A stretch of DNA of 64,000 nt from Achatina immaculata (lineage: Eukaryota; Mollusca; Gastropoda; Stylommatophora; Achatinidae), in the NCBI GenBank assembly GCA_009760885.1, contig CM019715.1, positions 24,021,642 through 24,085,641 on the forward strand, in the 5' to 3' direction. The notes under the pieces were generated by a model. It did no database searches. It saw only the letters and a program-made list of their open reading frames with translations, and was not told the origin of the DNA. How positions within the stretch are numbered: the first letter of the stretch is position 1; every line of letters starts with the position of its first letter. A program made the position numbers and the translations under genes. Positions 22,216 to 33,439 of this stretch are shown here, one piece after another.

Positions 22216-22887
22216 CCCAGTATACTACTTCTGACAACAGTCATTATGATTTTTATAGTATCAACAACAAGTAAAATCCAAAGACATAGAAGTTAGTGTT
22301 ATATGAGCTCGCATCCACAGGAACCCACTTGTCTGCTGCTGAGAAACAGAAATATTGAGGAAAAAACATGCGGAAGAGACAAACCATCCACTACCAAAAC
22401 TGATATGCTCAGCGCTCATTTTTAGAGTAAAAACAGTGACACTAGAAATAAAAGATAAAATGATCAGTTTTCCCAGATTTTCTGACGGAGAGACCTTCAC
22501 AAACAGAAAACTGCTGATATTTCAAATTTGGGGCGGAATAAAAGAGATAGAAGAAAAGGCAGGAAATGTTGTACGAGTCTTCGATGAAGCGAAAGTGGAA
22601 AAGAAAATAAATGAGGATGTTACTTTAAAAAGATAAGTATTTTGAGTTCAAATAAGTAACACAGAACACAGAAACCAATACAAGTGTATACGGATACATC
22701 ATACTGTATACAAGTTAAAAAATCTGTGACAAAGAAGGAATTCCTTTCATAAAGAGACAACTTTTGGTGAAAAGAAAATATTTCACCACATTCAATAAAA
22801 CTAAGGACGATGTAGGAAGAAATACAAGCTGCTAACATCAGTCTCAATAATACGTCCATGTCTGTTTGTGCTGCAATATATGTCCGC

Positions 22888-23012
22888 AGTAGCATCCAGT
22901 ACAAACTAACAAAGTAGCATCCAGTACAAACTAACAAAGTAGCATCCAGTACAAACTAACAAAGTAGCATCCAGTACAAACTAACAAAGTAGCATCCAGT
23001 GCAAACTAACAA
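22888..23012. repeat. 25-bp tandem repeat, exactly five copies
   Basis: Unit 'agtagcatccagtacaaact' plus 'aacaa'. Only one base differs in the last copy (gtgcaaa), so it is very recent. Confidence 0.97.
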
Positions 23013-23375
23013 AGCTTTGAGAATCAAAGAACGTGTATGATTTTTTTTAATTTTGAGCACACGTTTTTTAGAAATCCCTGTTTGCGTTACGTGTAGTGAT
23101 TCTGTGTTTATAATTCTAAAGTCGTTATTACTAAGACTAACGTTCTTTTAAATCTAAAATATGATAAACTGACATGTATGTGACTGCAAACTTAAATTTC
23201 AAGATATAATTGTGCTACGTATTTTTCCAGACAGAATTAGTTTCAGTTTATAATCAGTCGAACATATGAATGTGGATATTAATTGTCAGAATTCGTAAAA
23301 CACAATATTACAACGACTGCGTCTGAAAATGTTTTAATTAATATTATCTACATCAATCTGGCTAAACGTTTCGTA

Positions 23376-24931
23376 ATGTTTAAACACGTAGAGTTAATTT
23401 GTCTTTTATTTTACTTCCTGGAAGTCTGTTCAGCAATGTCTTCTTTCTCGATCTGCTATTATTGCACAGGTCATCTGTATCTGGAGTACCTGTAACATGT
23501 AACAGAACTAGATTTTCTCTAATATTAAATTGCAAAATTTTATTAAAGTTGCATATTCTAAATTAATAATATTCTAATTTTTATTTCAGATTTTATACTT
23601 GTCTGCGCCAAACTTCTTGGGGAAAGTGTATTTTGAACGTAAGAGCAGATTCATCACATCCATACCAATCTGACGACAACTACGTGAAAAGTGTTGGAAA
23701 TGATAATCAACGTAAATTATCTTCACATCTTGATTATTTTGCCTGCGCGTACGATCAAAGTAAGTTACAAATATTCTGTGAAAGATTTACAGCTTCATGT
23801 AACAGCACCAGTTACGTGTCCTTCCGTTTTTGTAACTCGTCCTCGTGTGACACAGGATGTGCTCGGATACTCTCAAACCGAAATGAAAAATTACTACACA
23901 ACAATACAGATAAGATTCAAGATTGTAATGTTACCTGTGACCAATCCACGACTTCTATAACCCATACAGCTTCGTCGGCATTGTCAGTACAATTTACTCT
24001 TACAGATGTAGCAACCACTGCTGCTGCAGGTTCTACCAAGCAAACACTCGCTCCTATATCTGTAACAACCACTGCTGCAGTTTCCATTAACCAAACAACA
24101 CATGAACTAACCGAAGATCAAACAGAAGACAACAAAGTACCAATTATTATTGTGGCAGTTTGTGGAGGTGCTTTTGTTATTATTGTCACAATCATTGGAG
24201 TTGTTCTGTGGAGGAGAAAGCGTTCCTTACAAATTAAGCAAGAAAACTACCAGAACAGTTCTCTGTTTGCAGCTATGCCCAGCGATAATGAAAACAAAAC
24301 AAAACGAAATCTACACAGCCCTGATGTACAGATTAAAAACACTACTTTGTCAACTTCATCCACCTTGACAGTAACATCAGCGAACATTAATGTCCACAAA
24401 GAAAAGACAAAGTATTTAGATTCTGGACACAATGGAACCCAACAAGGCTACACCGAAAAAACATACACAAATGTGTCGGAAAATGGATCACCAGAACATG
24501 GATCTAGCGATCCAACAAGTAAGGATTGTGATGGTATAGAACATCATTATGAGATCCTTCAAGACGTAGACCCCTATAACAATATGCCCCTGAATCTTGC
24601 TGACGTACAGGAAGAAGAATCAAAATCCAGAAACGTTGTGCCAGGCTGGTCCACAATGAAAGTTGTTGATGATCATAAAGACAATGAACCCTACGAAATA
24701 TGTAACCATACCACACTGTCATCGCAAGCTGAAGGTCTCAGCACCAACAGGAACTACGAGAATGCAATAAATAATGACGGTTTCAGAAACACTCCGTGCC
24801 ATAAAAAACACAAAGGAGATGCAAATATAAACAAGATCAGAGAAGTATCTAAAGACCCATATTACAATTATATTGGCATCGATGGTGAAATTGAAGGAAA
24901 CTTTGATAACCCCAAATTTACTTCCTCATGA
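23376..24931 (+). CDS. Type I single-pass receptor-like protein with tyrosine-motif tail (two exons)
   Basis: I propose exon 1 23376-23491 and exon 2 23590-24931, joined across a 98-bp intron (donor ACCT|GTAACA; acceptor ttatttcag|a). The phases match (two bases left over plus one), giving about 485 residues. Exon 1 encodes a hydrophobic signal (FKHVELICLLFYFLEVC). Exon 2 starts with a Cys-rich ectodomain: eleven or so cysteines and several N-x-S/T sites such as CNSTS, CNSSS and CNVTC. A Thr/Ala-rich stalk follows, then a membrane segment at about residues 221-243 (IIIVAVCGGAFVIIVTIIGV) ended by WRRKR. The ~240-residue tail carries YTNV, YEIL, YNNM, YEIC, YENA and YNYI and ends FDNPKFTSS. YxNx and YxxM are SH2-binding consensus forms, so signalling by tyrosine phosphorylation is likely. 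The ectodomain family is not recognised. The upstream exon is the less certain part; exon 2 is firm. Confidence 0.7.
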
Positions 24932-25143
24932 GTTTATATCGTCCATTACAAATGTAAAGATGTCATCATGCCACAGGTCAGTGTTATTTCAGTATCAAAT
25001 TAATACGTCGTTCACGATTTTTTTTTAATCTTCATATTTTAAGAATCTCTACTACTTGAAAAAACTATGAGAAACATAGAAAATAATAATCAGATAATAA
25101 TTTAATTTCTTTATCTCTTACGAAGAAGCAGGTAAAAATTTTG

Positions 25144-25149
25144 AATAAA
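25144..25149 (+). terminator. Candidate polyadenylation signal of the receptor gene
   Basis: An AATAAA hexamer 213 bp after the stop codon, in AT-rich sequence without intervening element ends. It is the first such hexamer downstream that I see. Confidence 0.45.
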
Positions 25150-27145
25150 AACCGGAAAAATAATATACGTGATGTTTCCTGGTAGTTAGCCTGAAATGAC
25201 ACTGATTTATCTCAATACGTAATTTTACCTTGCTTTATCCGCCGTATATCATCTTCTGAAGTGTTTATACTAATGTTAAAACCATTTTATAATTTGTACG
25301 CTAATGTTGTGGTCATCACACGCTGATTATTATGTTACTTCCACTTTTTAATTCCAGCTTAGTTCACACACTCACTCAGTAATAATTCTTGTATATGCAT
25401 AGACATACACATTGCCTCTCATAGGTTCACAGACTCATGACTCACACAGTCTGTCATAGGTTCACTGACTCTTACATAGCCTCTAGTAGGTTCACCGACT
25501 CACAAATAGTCTCTCTTATGTTTGTGGACGCAGTAATAGAATGAATACATTTTACAATGATCTGATAATGAGATGATTGACAAGTTTCGTCTTTTAATAA
25601 ATTATATATTTCTATGCCTCTCAAAGAACATGTTTTATTAACGCTAAATGTATACAGGTAAAGGTAAGAGTAAAGTTCCACTTTAGGTAAGGTATGTCGG
25701 GATTGCCGTGTTAGGCCTTTTAATATTCATATTATACACACTTAAAACACTATAAAATATCTAGATGTTAAGGATTTCAAAATCAAAACTAAGAACGGCT
25801 TTACTTGTGTGTTATATATATTATGTCGAAATACGTTAGATTTTACTCGTGAGTTACTTATAATATGTCGAAATACATCAGGTTTGCAATGGCACAAACA
25901 TTTGCTATACATGACACTGATCTCATTGTGTAAACGTTTATTTTAGAATGAGATCGGTCAGTTTCTGCCAAATCCAGTTTTGTGCTTCATTTTGTTGTTC
26001 ACTGATTGATTTTGTCGTATAATCAAATCAACTTGACATGATTAAATGAAAACGTTGCTGTTACATCTCAATAAAATTTGAAGAAAGTATTCTTTGTGTA
26101 GTCAGTAACTTATGCTGTTGAGTGTAGTAACTGACTGACATTAACCCTTATATCACTTGCAGGATTCTGTACACTAAAACCTTAGTAAGTCTCTCTGTTA
26201 TGTAGTTTTTCATTGCGCGCAGTTTGATTGCAAAATTACTCATAGCAATGGTTTATTCATTTCTTATATCTCACAATGTATTCAGTGTATATAACTTAGT
26301 TTTTCCTTATTCTTTATTACACCAAAGCTTACAACTTGTTTGCACACAGAAAGGTCCAGTTTGCCATCATGAAAGAATGTCCTGACAATCCTGTCGCAGT
26401 TCATCCTTAAGCTCCACAGCTGCTAAACCAGGATTTACCCAGGAAGTTCTGACAGTGAGATGAAATTTTCTGAAATGTCTCTTAGCATCTGAAGTTGTGA
26501 ACTTGAATTATTGTTGATATTTACAGAAATGTGAACGTGATGACGCAAACAGTGTGCATCAAATCTAATACTTGAATTTTGTTTTTACAGGAAAATAACT
26601 TGAAATATTTTCCATAGTTTTCAGTTCTTACTTACAGCATGGTTTCAGTCATCATATATGATACTGTTTCAGTTAATACGTACAGAATTGTTTCAAGCAT
26701 CAAATACAACAGTTCTAACATTACTTACAAAATTTAGTGTCATATACAGACTATATATACAGAAATATGTATCATATACAGCATTGTAACAGACACAAGC
26801 GGCCATCAAAGGCTTAAATATATCTTATTTTCAAAACATGACGTGCTGGATGTTGAATTGTTCTGATAATTTTGATTTTACACAAAAAAGATGCCGAAAG
26901 GTAAGTTCTGGTGCGTTCTGACGGGAAAAGCCAGTCTTTCCTTAAATCAGACAGATCAAGGTATATTTTCATGTATGTATACAGGTAGTTTTTCTTCACC
27001 GAACCGTAGTCAGGTATCTGCCGACTGATAGATGCGAGGCAACGGAACTGGCGCTCTGCTCATTCCAGATCCCATTCAAAAAGACTCTTAAAATCTTGTC
27101 GAGCCAGTACCAGTATAATATGGGAGTGAATCATAGTCACTAACA
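25150..27145. other. No gene recognised; one short repeat
   Basis: AT-rich sequence downstream of the receptor. At 25412-25525 a ~38-bp motif around 'taggttcac.gactc' occurs three times imperfectly. A 'gtaaaggtaagagtaaagtt' segment at 25660 resembles the short repeat near 625. No open frame has recognisable content. Confidence 0.4.
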
Positions 27146-27149
27146 AAAA

Positions 27150-27535
27150 CAGCAACAATAGCGTTAGACGCAGCTGAAATGTAGATCCTACCAAGAATGT
27201 TAACAATACCATGAACAGCTAAAATAACAAATGAAGAATGCCTAAGGGAAGCCAGTGAAGAACAAACATTAATAAACACATTACGGGGAGTCAGTCAAAG
27301 TCATATAATGAGAACAGGAGGGATTGAAAATATAGTGACAACAGGGAATATTAAAGGCAGGAAAGGGAGAGGTAGATCAAGAGAGAATATTTTAGATGGC
27401 TTAACAAAATGGCGTGGGAGAGGCACAACAACAGAACTAATGAATAACATGAAAGATATAAACTGTGCAGAGACCTGGCCACCAACGCCTCCAGGCTCGA
27501 CACATGATGATGATGATGATGATGTTGATAATGAT
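27150..27535 (+). pseudogene. LINE family H, C-terminal end with GAT tail
   Basis: Forward frames give 'TNEECLREASEEQTLINTLR', 'MRTGGIENIVTTGNIKGRKG' and 'RGRSRENILDGLTKW'. That is the usual LINE C-terminal order (a helical block, then GHVMR-like, then a Gly/Arg-rich GRGR.R..ilD.L box). The copy ends in a GAT repeat (27508-27537) that I interpret as its tail. The N-terminal part is missing. Confidence 0.65.
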
Positions 27536-27539
27536 GATA

Positions 27540-28075
27540 TAAACAGGTATGAATATATTTCAGTTGTATCTTTCGTTATATTATAAATATGATAGGAAAG
27601 AGATTACATTAGTCAATGAAAAATATAATATTTTAATTTGAGAAAAAAGCAGTTATTAAAAACGCCACAATAAAGAGGAAACGTGGATACACTCGCTAAG
27701 ACAAGAATGTTAAAAAAATCATGATCATACAAAATCTGCGTCTCAGTGTCTGCACTGACAACAATCTCGCTCAGAAGTTGACAGAAAGAAACAGGTGAAC
27801 AGAGTGTGTGACAGCAAGATCTGAATTGTTTACAATTGTTGGAAGAGGAGATACAGTAAACGTGTGTATATAAATGTACATAAATGGGAGAAAGTGTATG
27901 AAATTTAAGAATGTGACCGAGAGAAAGGCATGAACAATATACGTAAATTATGCTGAAAGAATACACAAAAAGTGTGAATTATTTCTGGTGTGTGATGAAT
28001 ATTTTACTTCCTGACATAGTATCCTTTCTTGATGTACTCATTATTTAATGAGTCATTAACTCATTATGAGTTAAT
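27540..28075. other. No feature recognised
   Basis: AT-rich sequence between the H tail and the ATCC microsatellite. A 117-codon reverse frame (27613-27966) has no recognisable motif. Confidence 0.4.
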
Positions 28076-28077
28076 AA

Positions 28078-28146
28078 TCCATCCATCCATCCATCCATCC
28101 ATCCATCCATCCATCCATCCATCCATCCATCCATCCATCCATCCAC
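28078..28146. repeat. (ATCC)n microsatellite
   Basis: About 17 uninterrupted ATCC units. No LINE end is recognisable next to it. Confidence 0.97.
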
Positions 28147-28149
28147 CTC

Positions 28150-28790
28150 CTACCAGTCTGTCTACATGACCTATCTAACCCTGTATCATGCCAGTTTATT
28201 ACTTCCTGTTCGTCCAAGACGTGAACCATAACACTCTAGTCTGTGTTTTTATAGCAGTAACTTTATATCAAACCTTCAAGCCGAGTAAAGTGATTATCTG
28301 AGAACGTGTAGCTTATCACTTCCTGGTACCTCAAATAGAAGACGGATAACAGCCAACTCCAACTGCGTAAAACCACATTTTAATGGCTGTAAACGTGTTC
28401 TACTTAAGAAACATACAAAATGATTAAACTGCGTCTTAAAGCATGGAGAAGAATAAGAGCAACAATTTTTTTCCTATCAGAACAACATTTCTTTGGTTTT
28501 GCTACGTGAAAATGAGTAAATAAAGTCTGCCATTAAAAGCTGTCGCGTGTTATGTTTGTGTAGGAATATGTTTCAGAATCCGAGTGATGGACATGCAAAT
28601 ATTAGACGAGGAGACACAAGCATATTAGAGGTTCTCATCCTCATTACTTCATTGAGCTGTCAGAGATTGTTCTCCTGGATATCTGTCGGAAAATTATTGG
28701 CTTTGATGACTTCGAGAAGTTTGTTATTTTCACAAATTCTTTCGAAAAGGATGGATTTTGTGCAATGCCGGCAGACCGTCGCTTACACGA
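28150..28790. other. No feature recognised
   Basis: Sequence up to the 3' tail of the next D element; a 98-codon forward frame (28547-28843) runs into the D tail and is not supported. Confidence 0.4.
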
Positions 28791-28794
28791 GAAG

Positions 28795-31700
28795 TCATTC
28801 ATTCATTCATTTGCATGTCCCTTGCGGAACTTTGCTTCCTTAACAGCACTCCTGTAGTCCTCTCGGTTGTGAGCAAGGTGGCCTGCTGCTGATGGATCCA
28901 TTTGCAGATTATCAACGATGTCTTGCAGCCATCTTCGCCTTAGTATTCCTCTCTTTCTTTTTCCCATTCTTTTCCCTTTCAAGACAGTCTTCACTAGATT
29001 ATCATGACGTTAAATGTGTTCAACATATTTAAGTTTTCTTTGGCCTTCTTCAGTATTACGTTATTGTAGTATGGATATGTTTGTTCTTTTTGTGCCATTA
29101 AATTTGAAGAACTCTTCTGTAGCATTTACATTCAAATGCATTTATGTGTTTCTTAGCTGTTTTGTTAAGTGTCCAGGTCTCACAGGCATATGTTGCTTTA
29201 GGAAAGATAAGTAAGTAAAGATAGTCCCATAGCATTTCAAATGCCGTAGGGGGTGAAGCGTTAGAGACCTCATTATGCTGGGTCATCAGCGTATGAGGTA
29301 GGGTGACCAGTTTTAGGAAAGATGCATGCCGTTAAAAATCGTATTTTTTGTGGTTCTGTCTGTTCCTCTCCACAGATTCTTTATTTGTTTACTTTCTGAA
29401 GAGCGATAGATGCCCTCCTTTTAATTTCCCTCATTGTATTTCCATTATTAGTTAGTAGTTATCCAACGTATTCAAAACTCTCCACTTCTTCCAGTTTTTC
29501 CTCATTGATACATATTTCGGCTACCTTGTTTGTTTTGTCATTTGTCATCAATTTAGTTTTCTTCGCATTAAGATAGAGATTATGCTCTTCACTGTTCTTA
29601 CGGAATGACATAATTAGTTTTTCCACTTCTTTTTGTGTTATGGACAGTAATCCTGTGTCATCAGCATATCTAATCTCTGGTATTTTATAATCTCCAATTA
29701 TTATGGCATCATAATAGTCCTTGTCTACATCTTCTTTAACATTCCTCATTATATTTTTAGTATACAAGTTAAATAAGTAAAGCGACAATATGCACCCCCG
29801 GCGGACTTTTTGTTTTATGTCAAACCAAGTTGTTGTTTCACCAGTTATTCTTACTGCTGCCTCTTGGTATAGATACATCAGTGATGTTAATTGTATCAAA
29901 TGTGTTGGAATTCCCATTTTTTATATTATTTCCCAAAGTTTCTGGTGTTGTACACAATCAATTGCCTTTCATAGTCTATAAAGGATAAATAAAGATTCAC
30001 ATTAAACTGTCTTCATTTCTTTATTATTAATTTTATATTGAATTTGTGATCTCTTGATCCTCTTCATTGCCTGAAATCAGCTTGGACCATATTGACTTCT
30101 TCTATTTTCTTACGAAGTCTAACCATTATGATTTTTAAAAGAATTTTACTGGCATGGCTAATCAGAGCAACAGTTCTGTAGTTTGTGCATAATTTCAGGT
30201 TACCCTTTTTTGGCTGTGGTATGAACATAGTTCTTTTCCATTCTTTTGGCCAAATACCTGAATGCCATATCTTTTTACATAGTGCATGATAGATTGTTGC
30301 ACACTCCTTTCCTCCTGCTTTAATAAGTTCAGCTGTTATCTCATCACATCCTGGTGATTTACCATTTTTATGATTTTTTATTGCCCATAAAACTTCTTCT
30401 ATTGTCGGTTCGGGTTCTTTCTCCTCCAGTAATAATTTACATTGTTGGTTTCTGCTTTCACAGTCAGTTGTTTCATACATTCCTCTGCAATATTCCTTCC
30501 ATCTTTCTATAAATTCCTCTGTCTCTCTCAAGGTCTTCCCCACCTCTTCACAAATTATATTTATTTTAGGTGTGACATTTTTCGTCAATATCTTCATTTC
30601 TGTAACTATTTCACTATATCTTCCACACTTCTGATGTCCTTCTATTCTTTCACAACAATCTTGTATGTATTGTTTTTTGTCCTTTCTTATGTTTCTTTGT
30701 ACTTCTTTTGTTAAAGATTTATATTCCTCTTTGTTGTTGTTTATCACTTTCAATTGCGTCTTCATTCCTCTACGTTATTTTCTTTGTTCTAGTCTTCCTG
30801 CTGTAATCCATCCATTCTTTTGTGTTTTCTTTACTGGAACCACGTCTTTCGCTGTTGTTATTAATATATCTCTGGTCTGCGTAGACAATTCATCTCATGT
30901 CATCTCCTCCTGTACATCCATCAGGATTTCGAAACGGTTCTTCACTTTTATACCGTATTGTTTCTGATATTTTTGTAAGATCAAAACGTAGTGGTCTTGA
31001 TCCCGTAACTGTCTTTTCTGTCTTTATCTTTATGTCTGCTATGGTCCATGTCACAATCAGCACCTGGTAAAGTTTTTGCTGATGTTATACTTAATCTCCA
31101 TCTTCTTTGCACTAAAATGTAATCTACTTGACTCTTGGTTTTCCCATCAGGTGATGTCCATGTGTAAAGTCATCTTGGATGTTGTTTAAAAAGTGTGTTA
31201 GCGATCATTAGCTCATTTTTCATGCAAATTGCCATTAGATTGTCACCTACCTCATTTCTATGTCCCATGCCCGGAAAGAAAGCAATGGTAAACTGTCTTC
31301 TGGAAATATACCAAGAAACCCAAACAGCAACATGGAAGGTCAGATAGGAATACGATCTGGTGGTGAGGCCCCCAGGCCAGATAGATCTAATTTTAACACT
31401 GGGGAAGAGCGTGAGACAGAGGTCAGTACTAGTAATTGTGATGATGGACAAAATCCTGACGGTGTTAATAAGTAAAACCCCTGCATGAAACTAAAAAAGG
31501 AAAATAAGAGTAGGAACATGGAATGTGAGAAGTATGTATGAGGGAAAGTATCAAATAATAAGTGGTGAGATGAAAAGAACGGGGATACACATTTTTGGAA
31601 TGTGCGAACATCGATGAAAAAGATCAGAACACTTCAAGAGCGAGAATGATAATATTTTTATATACTCTGTTCTAGAAGTAGGAGGAATGAATGGAATGGC

Positions 31701-32105
31701 TTTTTAATTGGAGAAATCAACATCAAAAGCATTACTAGGTTACAATCCAGTAAGTGATAGAATCCTCACAATCAGACTTAAGGGTATTCCTAGAAATGTA
31801 ACAATCATCCAAATATATGCACCTACATAAGCAGCAGAAGAAGAGGAAGTAGAATACTTAAATAACACACTGCAAACGACGATATACTAGGTATGAAAAA
31901 TGATACTGTATTAATAACGGGATATTTTAATGCAAAGATTGGTACATAAAGAGCAGAAGACTAAGGATATGTTGTGGGGAAATTTAGCATAGGACATGAG
32001 AAGTAGGGAAGAATATTATCAAGGGAAGTAATTCTATGATCTAGTATCTTCAATAGCGAGTTACCTAGCGTGGTTACTGCCATCAAATTATTGTTACTCA
32101 TTTTC
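28795..32105 (-). mobile_element. LINE family D, almost whole, with inverted 5' half
   Basis: Reverse strand, 31258 down to 28795: the second half of the endonuclease domain ('NEVGDNLMAICMKNELMIAN', then 'TSPDGKTKSQVDYI', with a degenerate D-H end), linker, reverse transcriptase pieces (30765-30064 with PGCDEITAE and PKKGNLKLCTNYR; 29917-29459 with IRYADD), C-terminal 'TYACETWTLNKTAKKHINAF' and 'RRRWLQDIVDNLQMDPSAAG', and an ATTC (ATGA) tail. Forward strand, 31260-32105: the 5' leader and first half of the endonuclease ('VRSMYEGKYQIISGEMKRTG', 'VTIIQIYAPT', 'KFSIGH'). The two halves meet close to the same point of the domain, so together they make roughly 3.2 kb, the length of an RTE-type element. 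The head-to-head layout is that of a twin-priming 5' inversion. Many stops; inactive. Confidence 0.75.
29209..29311. mobile_element. Short insertion (SINE-like) with 12-bp target duplication
   Basis: The D coding region is interrupted by ~103 bp that starts 'aagtaagtaaagatagtccc' and ends 'atgaggtagggtgaccag'. 'tttaggaaagat' stands on both sides (29197-29208 and 29312-29323). In other D copies the same place reads straight through as 'gatgggaaagatgcatgcc'. There is no coding capacity. Confidence 0.8.
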
Positions 32106-32159
32106 TGAGACAAATAACAACAGGTAAAACTAAGTAGAGGAACGGAGAGCGTTTAATAC

Positions 32160-32562
32160 TTCAACAGAAATTAGACTCTTTTGAAAACAAATGCCTAAGG
32201 AAAATACTCGGCATCAAGTGGAATGATTTCAAGAACAATGCAGAGATAAGACAGATGACTGAACAACAACCAGTCTCACGGGTGATCAGGAAAAGGAGAT
32301 GGACATATGTTGGCCACTTGATGAGAAGAAATGGGCAGAGAATCCCAAAACAAGCTATCAAGTGGAACATAACAGGCCGAAGAAAAAGGGGCAGACCGCG
32401 TGAAACTCTGAAGAGAACATTATTAAGAGAGGCCAGGTTAACAGGCATAAAATCCTTTGTTGAGGTTGAAAGACTCGCCGAAGACAGGAAATATTGGCGA
32501 ACTACTTTGCGAGCCCTATGTGACGTCTAACGGCACGGGAAGGATATAAGATATAAGAAGAT
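32160..32562 (+). mobile_element. LINE family A, 5'-truncated copy
   Basis: Starts at 'cagaaattagactcttttga' and carries an open 91-codon C-terminal frame (32255-32530) with 'RRWTYVGHLMRRNGQRIPKQ' and a 'GRRKRGRPRETLKRTLL' box. It then has 'cggcacgggaaggatataag' and a TATAAGA-type tail (32543-32560). At the site equivalent to 61125 this copy has four A's (gaaaac), whereas the long A copy has three, so the reading frame continues here. It is closely similar to 60775-61130. Confidence 0.8.
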
Positions 32563-32564
32563 CA

Positions 32565-33010
32565 CTGGTTTGATGGTACTTACTATCACTGAGATTATGT
32601 GTGAATGTTTGAATGAAGCAAAACATGAGAATGTGAAGAATGTAATAAACTATTTTAATTTAGACCGGAAAGGATTAAACAGACACTGGTCTGTCACTAA
32701 ATGCTTAAAGAAAGAATATAATTAAAATGTTTATGATCTCTTTCTGTATGAAAGCAATAGAAAAAAAGAAAACAGCGCACAATTTTTAATAATGCCCAAG
32801 TCGTGATTTATTTTAAAGAGTATTAAAGAGTGCTGTCTTTCCCTCTTTATTTTTTTTTTTTTTTGGTAAAGGGTTGGGGGTGGGGGAGCAACGGACGGCC
32901 ATGCACAAGAAAGAGGTTAAACTATAAAAAGAGTATTATTTACACAGCGATATCAAGTTGAAATACCAAGGTTGAATTTCGGATCCTTTTGTTGAAGTCA
33001 GCTAGATCTT
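32565..33010. other. No feature recognised
   Basis: AT-rich sequence with a T run and a G-rich patch (32851-32890). Confidence 0.4.
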
Positions 33011-33011
33011 T

Positions 33012-33335
33012 TATTCGCTTCATTCATTCATTCAGCTTTCTGAGCCATTACGACTCATTGCTGCAGACAGGACTTCTCTCCATTCCTCTCTGTTCTTAGT
33101 CTTCTCCTGCCAGTTGTCCACTCCGAGGGCCCATAGGTCTTCTTCCAGGCTGTCACGCCCCCGTTGTCTAGGTCTGCCTCTTGCTCTGTCTCCATTAATC
33201 ACTTCTGTATAAAGCTTCTTTGTTTGTCTATTATCGTCCATCTTCTCTAAGTATCCGAGCCATCTCAATCTGCAACTTTTCATAAAGATTCTCCTGTATT
33301 CAGTTTTCTCATAATTTATGTTTATCATAATTTAT
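33012..33335 (-). pseudogene. LINE family E, C-terminal end with ATGA tail
   Basis: The reverse frame 33328-33032 is open for 98 codons: 'YRRIFMKSCRLRWLGYLEKM', then 'GDRARGRPRQRGRDSLEEDL', then 'WREVLSAAMSRNGSES'. This is a LINE C-terminal region (WLGYL/WLGHV block and GRPR box). The forward-strand 'cattcattcattcag' at 33020 is its tail. The E sequence is distinct from A, B and D, yet it shares the tetranucleotide tail type with D. Confidence 0.7.
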
Positions 33336-33439
33336 CCGTTTAGAAAATGATATTTAAATGGAAAATTTGAACATACTTTTATATTCTGAAGAAACCGTTT
33401 GCTCAAATCGTTGCATTACGTCTCACAACTTAAAGAGGA

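Larger units (their letters stand above)
15280..22425. repeat. Large segmental duplication 1, copy 1
   Basis: Aligns, in the same orientation and with large gaps, with 42790-63395. Shared landmarks in order: a pyrimidine-rich tract with 'attatcatctc' and 'gttatatgctca' (15280-15680); a Polinton polymerase fragment (15690-15965); a small Polinton-type frame (15976-16440); 'caggggcgtagacaaccct' (16852); LINE end J (17240-17699); '(TA)n' then 'gtttgccagcaata' (19324); the 63-codon secreted-peptide frame (19847); 'gtggtaccggtttcaggtcc' (20167); an old mariner (20990-21765); repeat Q; and 'ttagtgttatatgagctcgc' (22290). Where coding and flanking parts can be compared closely, about one base in ten differs. 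Confidence 0.9.
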
